Source of the DNA: Bacteroidales bacterium UBA3824
Lineage (GTDB): Bacteria; Bacteroidota; Bacteroidia; Bacteroidales; UBA3824
Reading direction: 5' to 3'
Length of the DNA: 9,137 nt
Assembly (NCBI GenBank): GCA_002393195.1
Contig: DGIK01000213.1
Location: 1-9,137 of the forward strand
The notes beneath the pieces were generated by a model. It did not search any database, was not told where the DNA came from, and saw nothing but the letters and a program-made list of their open reading frames with translations. The translations under genes were made by a program, and so were the position numbers. Below are positions 7,645 through 9,137 of this stretch, piece after piece. Every line of letters begins with the position of its first letter. Position 1 is the stretch's first letter.

Positions 7645-8730
7645 TTACTTTACTATAAAAATAACATCGGCAAAACTTGAATATCTTTGTTTTTTGAAAG
7701 AAAAGTTGATTTTGTGCAAAGTGTTGTCGTCGAACCCATCAAGATATTTTTGAACAATGGGTTCAATTAATGAGAAAGCACGTTTCATCTTCCAAGATTG
7801 GCTGAAATCTTTTGAATCTGCGAGAATCACAAATATTCTGTTTTCTGCGCCAAAACGCATTTCGCCTTGATGTTCGTATAGCCAAGTTATGAGGTCTATT
7901 GGATTTGCTTGTGCTTCCTTAATTATTTTGCCTCTGGTATCGTTGATTGTTTTGATAACATCATCGTGTCCTTGTTCTGAAAGTTTTTCGGTAAGGGTGT
8001 AGATCTGTATGGCATCCGGGGCGTTTCCATCTACCGAGATTCCGTATTCTTTCCCTTTTGATTTAAGATATGATAGAAGAGATTTTCCTAAATTGATTTT
8101 AAGTTTTTCTTCCATGTACTGATTGGGAAAGAATGTTACTTTTAAATCTATGGGATAATCGTTGATAAAGAAATCGACACTCTTGATTTCGCCTACTGCG
8201 GAAATGACTTTTTGATGTCTTTTGAACAAAGATTCAATGAGATATGATGTCCAATTGTTGTACCAACTTGTCTGCACATAGTTCCAAGCGTTATTGGCAA
8301 TTTCGCCCTGCTTGCTCATCAATTCGTCGTATTTGCATATTACTTTGACATATCGGCTTACCAAATGCTTGTCCAATGAATTGTTTTGATCGCCACCCCA
8401 TGCATAATGCTGAACCTTGTACAAATCCTCTTTTAGCATTTCTTCATTTATGCCCATAGAGTTATACCACTCATTGCTTTTTACTTGCAAGTATTTGTCA
8501 AGTATTTGCATGGCGTCTTCGCGAGTTGCTAATATTTCGAATAACTCAACATTCTGTTCCGCAATTTTAGTCGAATTTAATTTAAGAGCATTGTCGTCCA
8601 AAAAATGTTTTAATTGTTTGCCACGACATACAGCACGGACTTTCAACCATAGCAAAGCATTCGCATTGTGATTGAATGCAAAAAGATTTTGCGCCCGAAA
8701 TTCATTGTCCCATTTTTCAAAATTTGTCAT
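7645..8730 (-). CDS. Putative Type II restriction endonuclease, PD-(D/E)xK fold
   Basis: I do not recognise a named family for this 361-residue protein. Its middle fits the PD-(D/E)xK nuclease core: Glu166 in a helix (WTSYLIESLF), Asp186 (SVDFF), then Asp195-Leu-Lys197 on a hydrophobic strand (YPIDLKVTF). These are the usual metal-binding and catalytic positions. Residues 1-160 look helical and rich in Trp, Asn and Lys, and may hold the DNA-recognition part. There is no signal peptide or membrane segment. I chose the ATG at 8730, which lies 8 bases past the methyltransferase stop; a TTG at 8754 would add eight residues and overlap that stop. Sitting directly downstream of a DNA adenine methyltransferase strongly suggests the cognate restriction enzyme. 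The segment is AT-rich (21 G+C of 60 at 8401-8460), which fits horizontal acquisition. The target sequence is unknown. Confidence 0.68.
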   Translation of the reverse strand: MTNFEKWDNEFRAQNLFAFNHNANALLWLKVRAVCRGKQLKHFLDDNALKLNSTKIAEQNVELFEILATREDAMQILDKYLQVKSNEWYNSMGINEEMLKEDLYKVQHYAWGGDQNNSLDKHLVSRYVKVICKYDELMSKQGEIANNAWNYVQTSWYNNWTSYLIESLFKRHQKVISAVGEIKSVDFFINDYPIDLKVTFFPNQYMEEKLKINLGKSLLSYLKSKGKEYGISVDGNAPDAIQIYTLTEKLSEQGHDDVIKTINDTRGKIIKEAQANPIDLITWLYEHQGEMRFGAENRIFVILADSKDFSQSWKMKRAFSLIEPIVQKYLDGFDDNTLHKINFSFKKQRYSSFADVIFIVK

Positions 8731-8738
8731 ATCCGTTC

Positions 8739-9137
8739 TTATTTTGGTTTGCAAATCAAAAGTATTTCGCTGCTGCCTGCCACGCTGCCTTTCCCTCCAC
8801 GTCCGGCACTATATGTTTTGCGTTCAATGCAGACGTTGCGGTAAGGCTCAATCATACTTATCATTGTGTCAATATCAGGAAAACTCCTGTCATTGTAACT
8901 TACAATCCATAGCGGAATGTCTGTCGATAGTTCAAACATTCGTTTAAGATTGTTGATGGCCTCGTTGTTTTTGTCAAAACCGCTGTACCGTTTCGGTTCA
9001 TACCGTTTGGTTCCGTTGACAAACTCCTTGTCTTTCCAATACTCTACAAATGTTTCCAACAGATGATAAAACGACTGATAGTCGGCGTGACTGTTACAAC
9101 ACGGCGGGTCGAAGTAAACGAGGTCTATGCCGCCTTT
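8739..9137 (-). CDS. D12-class DNA adenine-N6 methyltransferase, C-terminal part only
   Basis: The frame is open from the right edge to a TAA at 8741-8739 (132 codons), so the N-terminus with the AdoMet-binding motif lies outside the window. The visible part begins with DLVYFDPP, the catalytic motif IV region of amino-methyltransferases, followed by YQSFYHLLETFVEYW, then a hydrophobic strand with SYNDRSFPDID and a C-terminal strand EILLICKP. Motif IV about 120 residues from the C-terminus is the layout of the Dam-like D12 (alpha) class, which methylates adenine at N6. The residue after DPP is Cys (codon TGT at 9101-9099), where the motif normally has Tyr, Phe or Trp. The nuclease-like gene starts 8 bases downstream, so the two probably form one operon in which modification is made first. 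Activity cannot be judged from the fragment. Confidence 0.8.
   Translation of the reverse strand, partial: KGGIDLVYFDPPCCNSHADYQSFYHLLETFVEYWKDKEFVNGTKRYEPKRYSGFDKNNEAINNLKRMFELSTDIPLWIVSYNDRSFPDIDTMISMIEPYRNVCIERKTYSAGRGGKGSVAGSSEILLICKPK

Noticed and set aside
8731..8754. TTG at 8754 as the start of the nuclease gene
   Set aside because: It would overlap the methyltransferase stop and adds only eight residues. The ATG at 8730 just after that stop is the simpler choice.

Overview
The window reads as Bacteroidales (Bacteroidota) chromosome. Two things support this: TonB-dependent receptors that open with a carboxypeptidase-regulatory-like domain, and three promoters of the Bacteroidetes sigma-ABfr type (TTG or TTTG, 20 bases, then TAnnTTTG or a close variant). 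Every gene I can support lies on the minus strand, so transcription runs from right to left. No tRNA, rRNA, CRISPR array or insertion sequence is visible.

Layout in transcription order. (1) 9137-7645: a two-gene restriction-modification cassette. The C-terminal part of a D12-class DNA adenine methyltransferase, cut by the window edge, is followed 8 bases later by a 361-residue protein carrying a PD-(D/E)xK nuclease signature. This segment is more AT-rich than its neighbours and was probably acquired horizontally. (2) 7597-4559 and 4521-1594: two tandem paralogous TonB-dependent outer-membrane receptors of 970 and 955 residues. Each has its own promoter, and the promoters are themselves related. 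No SusD-like partner is present. Both receptors carry the same unusual helix-rich insertion of about 140-155 residues in the barrel. (3) 1552-1: an hdrC-hdrB pair with its own consensus promoter. It encodes heterodisulfide-reductase-like iron-sulfur proteins, with hdrB running off the left edge. A 138-base AT-only-like repeat spacer separates the two genes.

How they work together: the methyltransferase and nuclease probably form a Type II defence pair. The receptors import one or more unknown ligands by TonB-driven uptake. HdrC and HdrB pass electrons within a soluble oxidoreductase complex whose remaining subunits would lie beyond the left edge. I see no functional link between the three modules. 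The most novel points are the shared receptor insertion, the uncharacterised nuclease, a Tyr-to-Cys change in the methyltransferase catalytic motif (DPPC), and a folded leader upstream of the first receptor.
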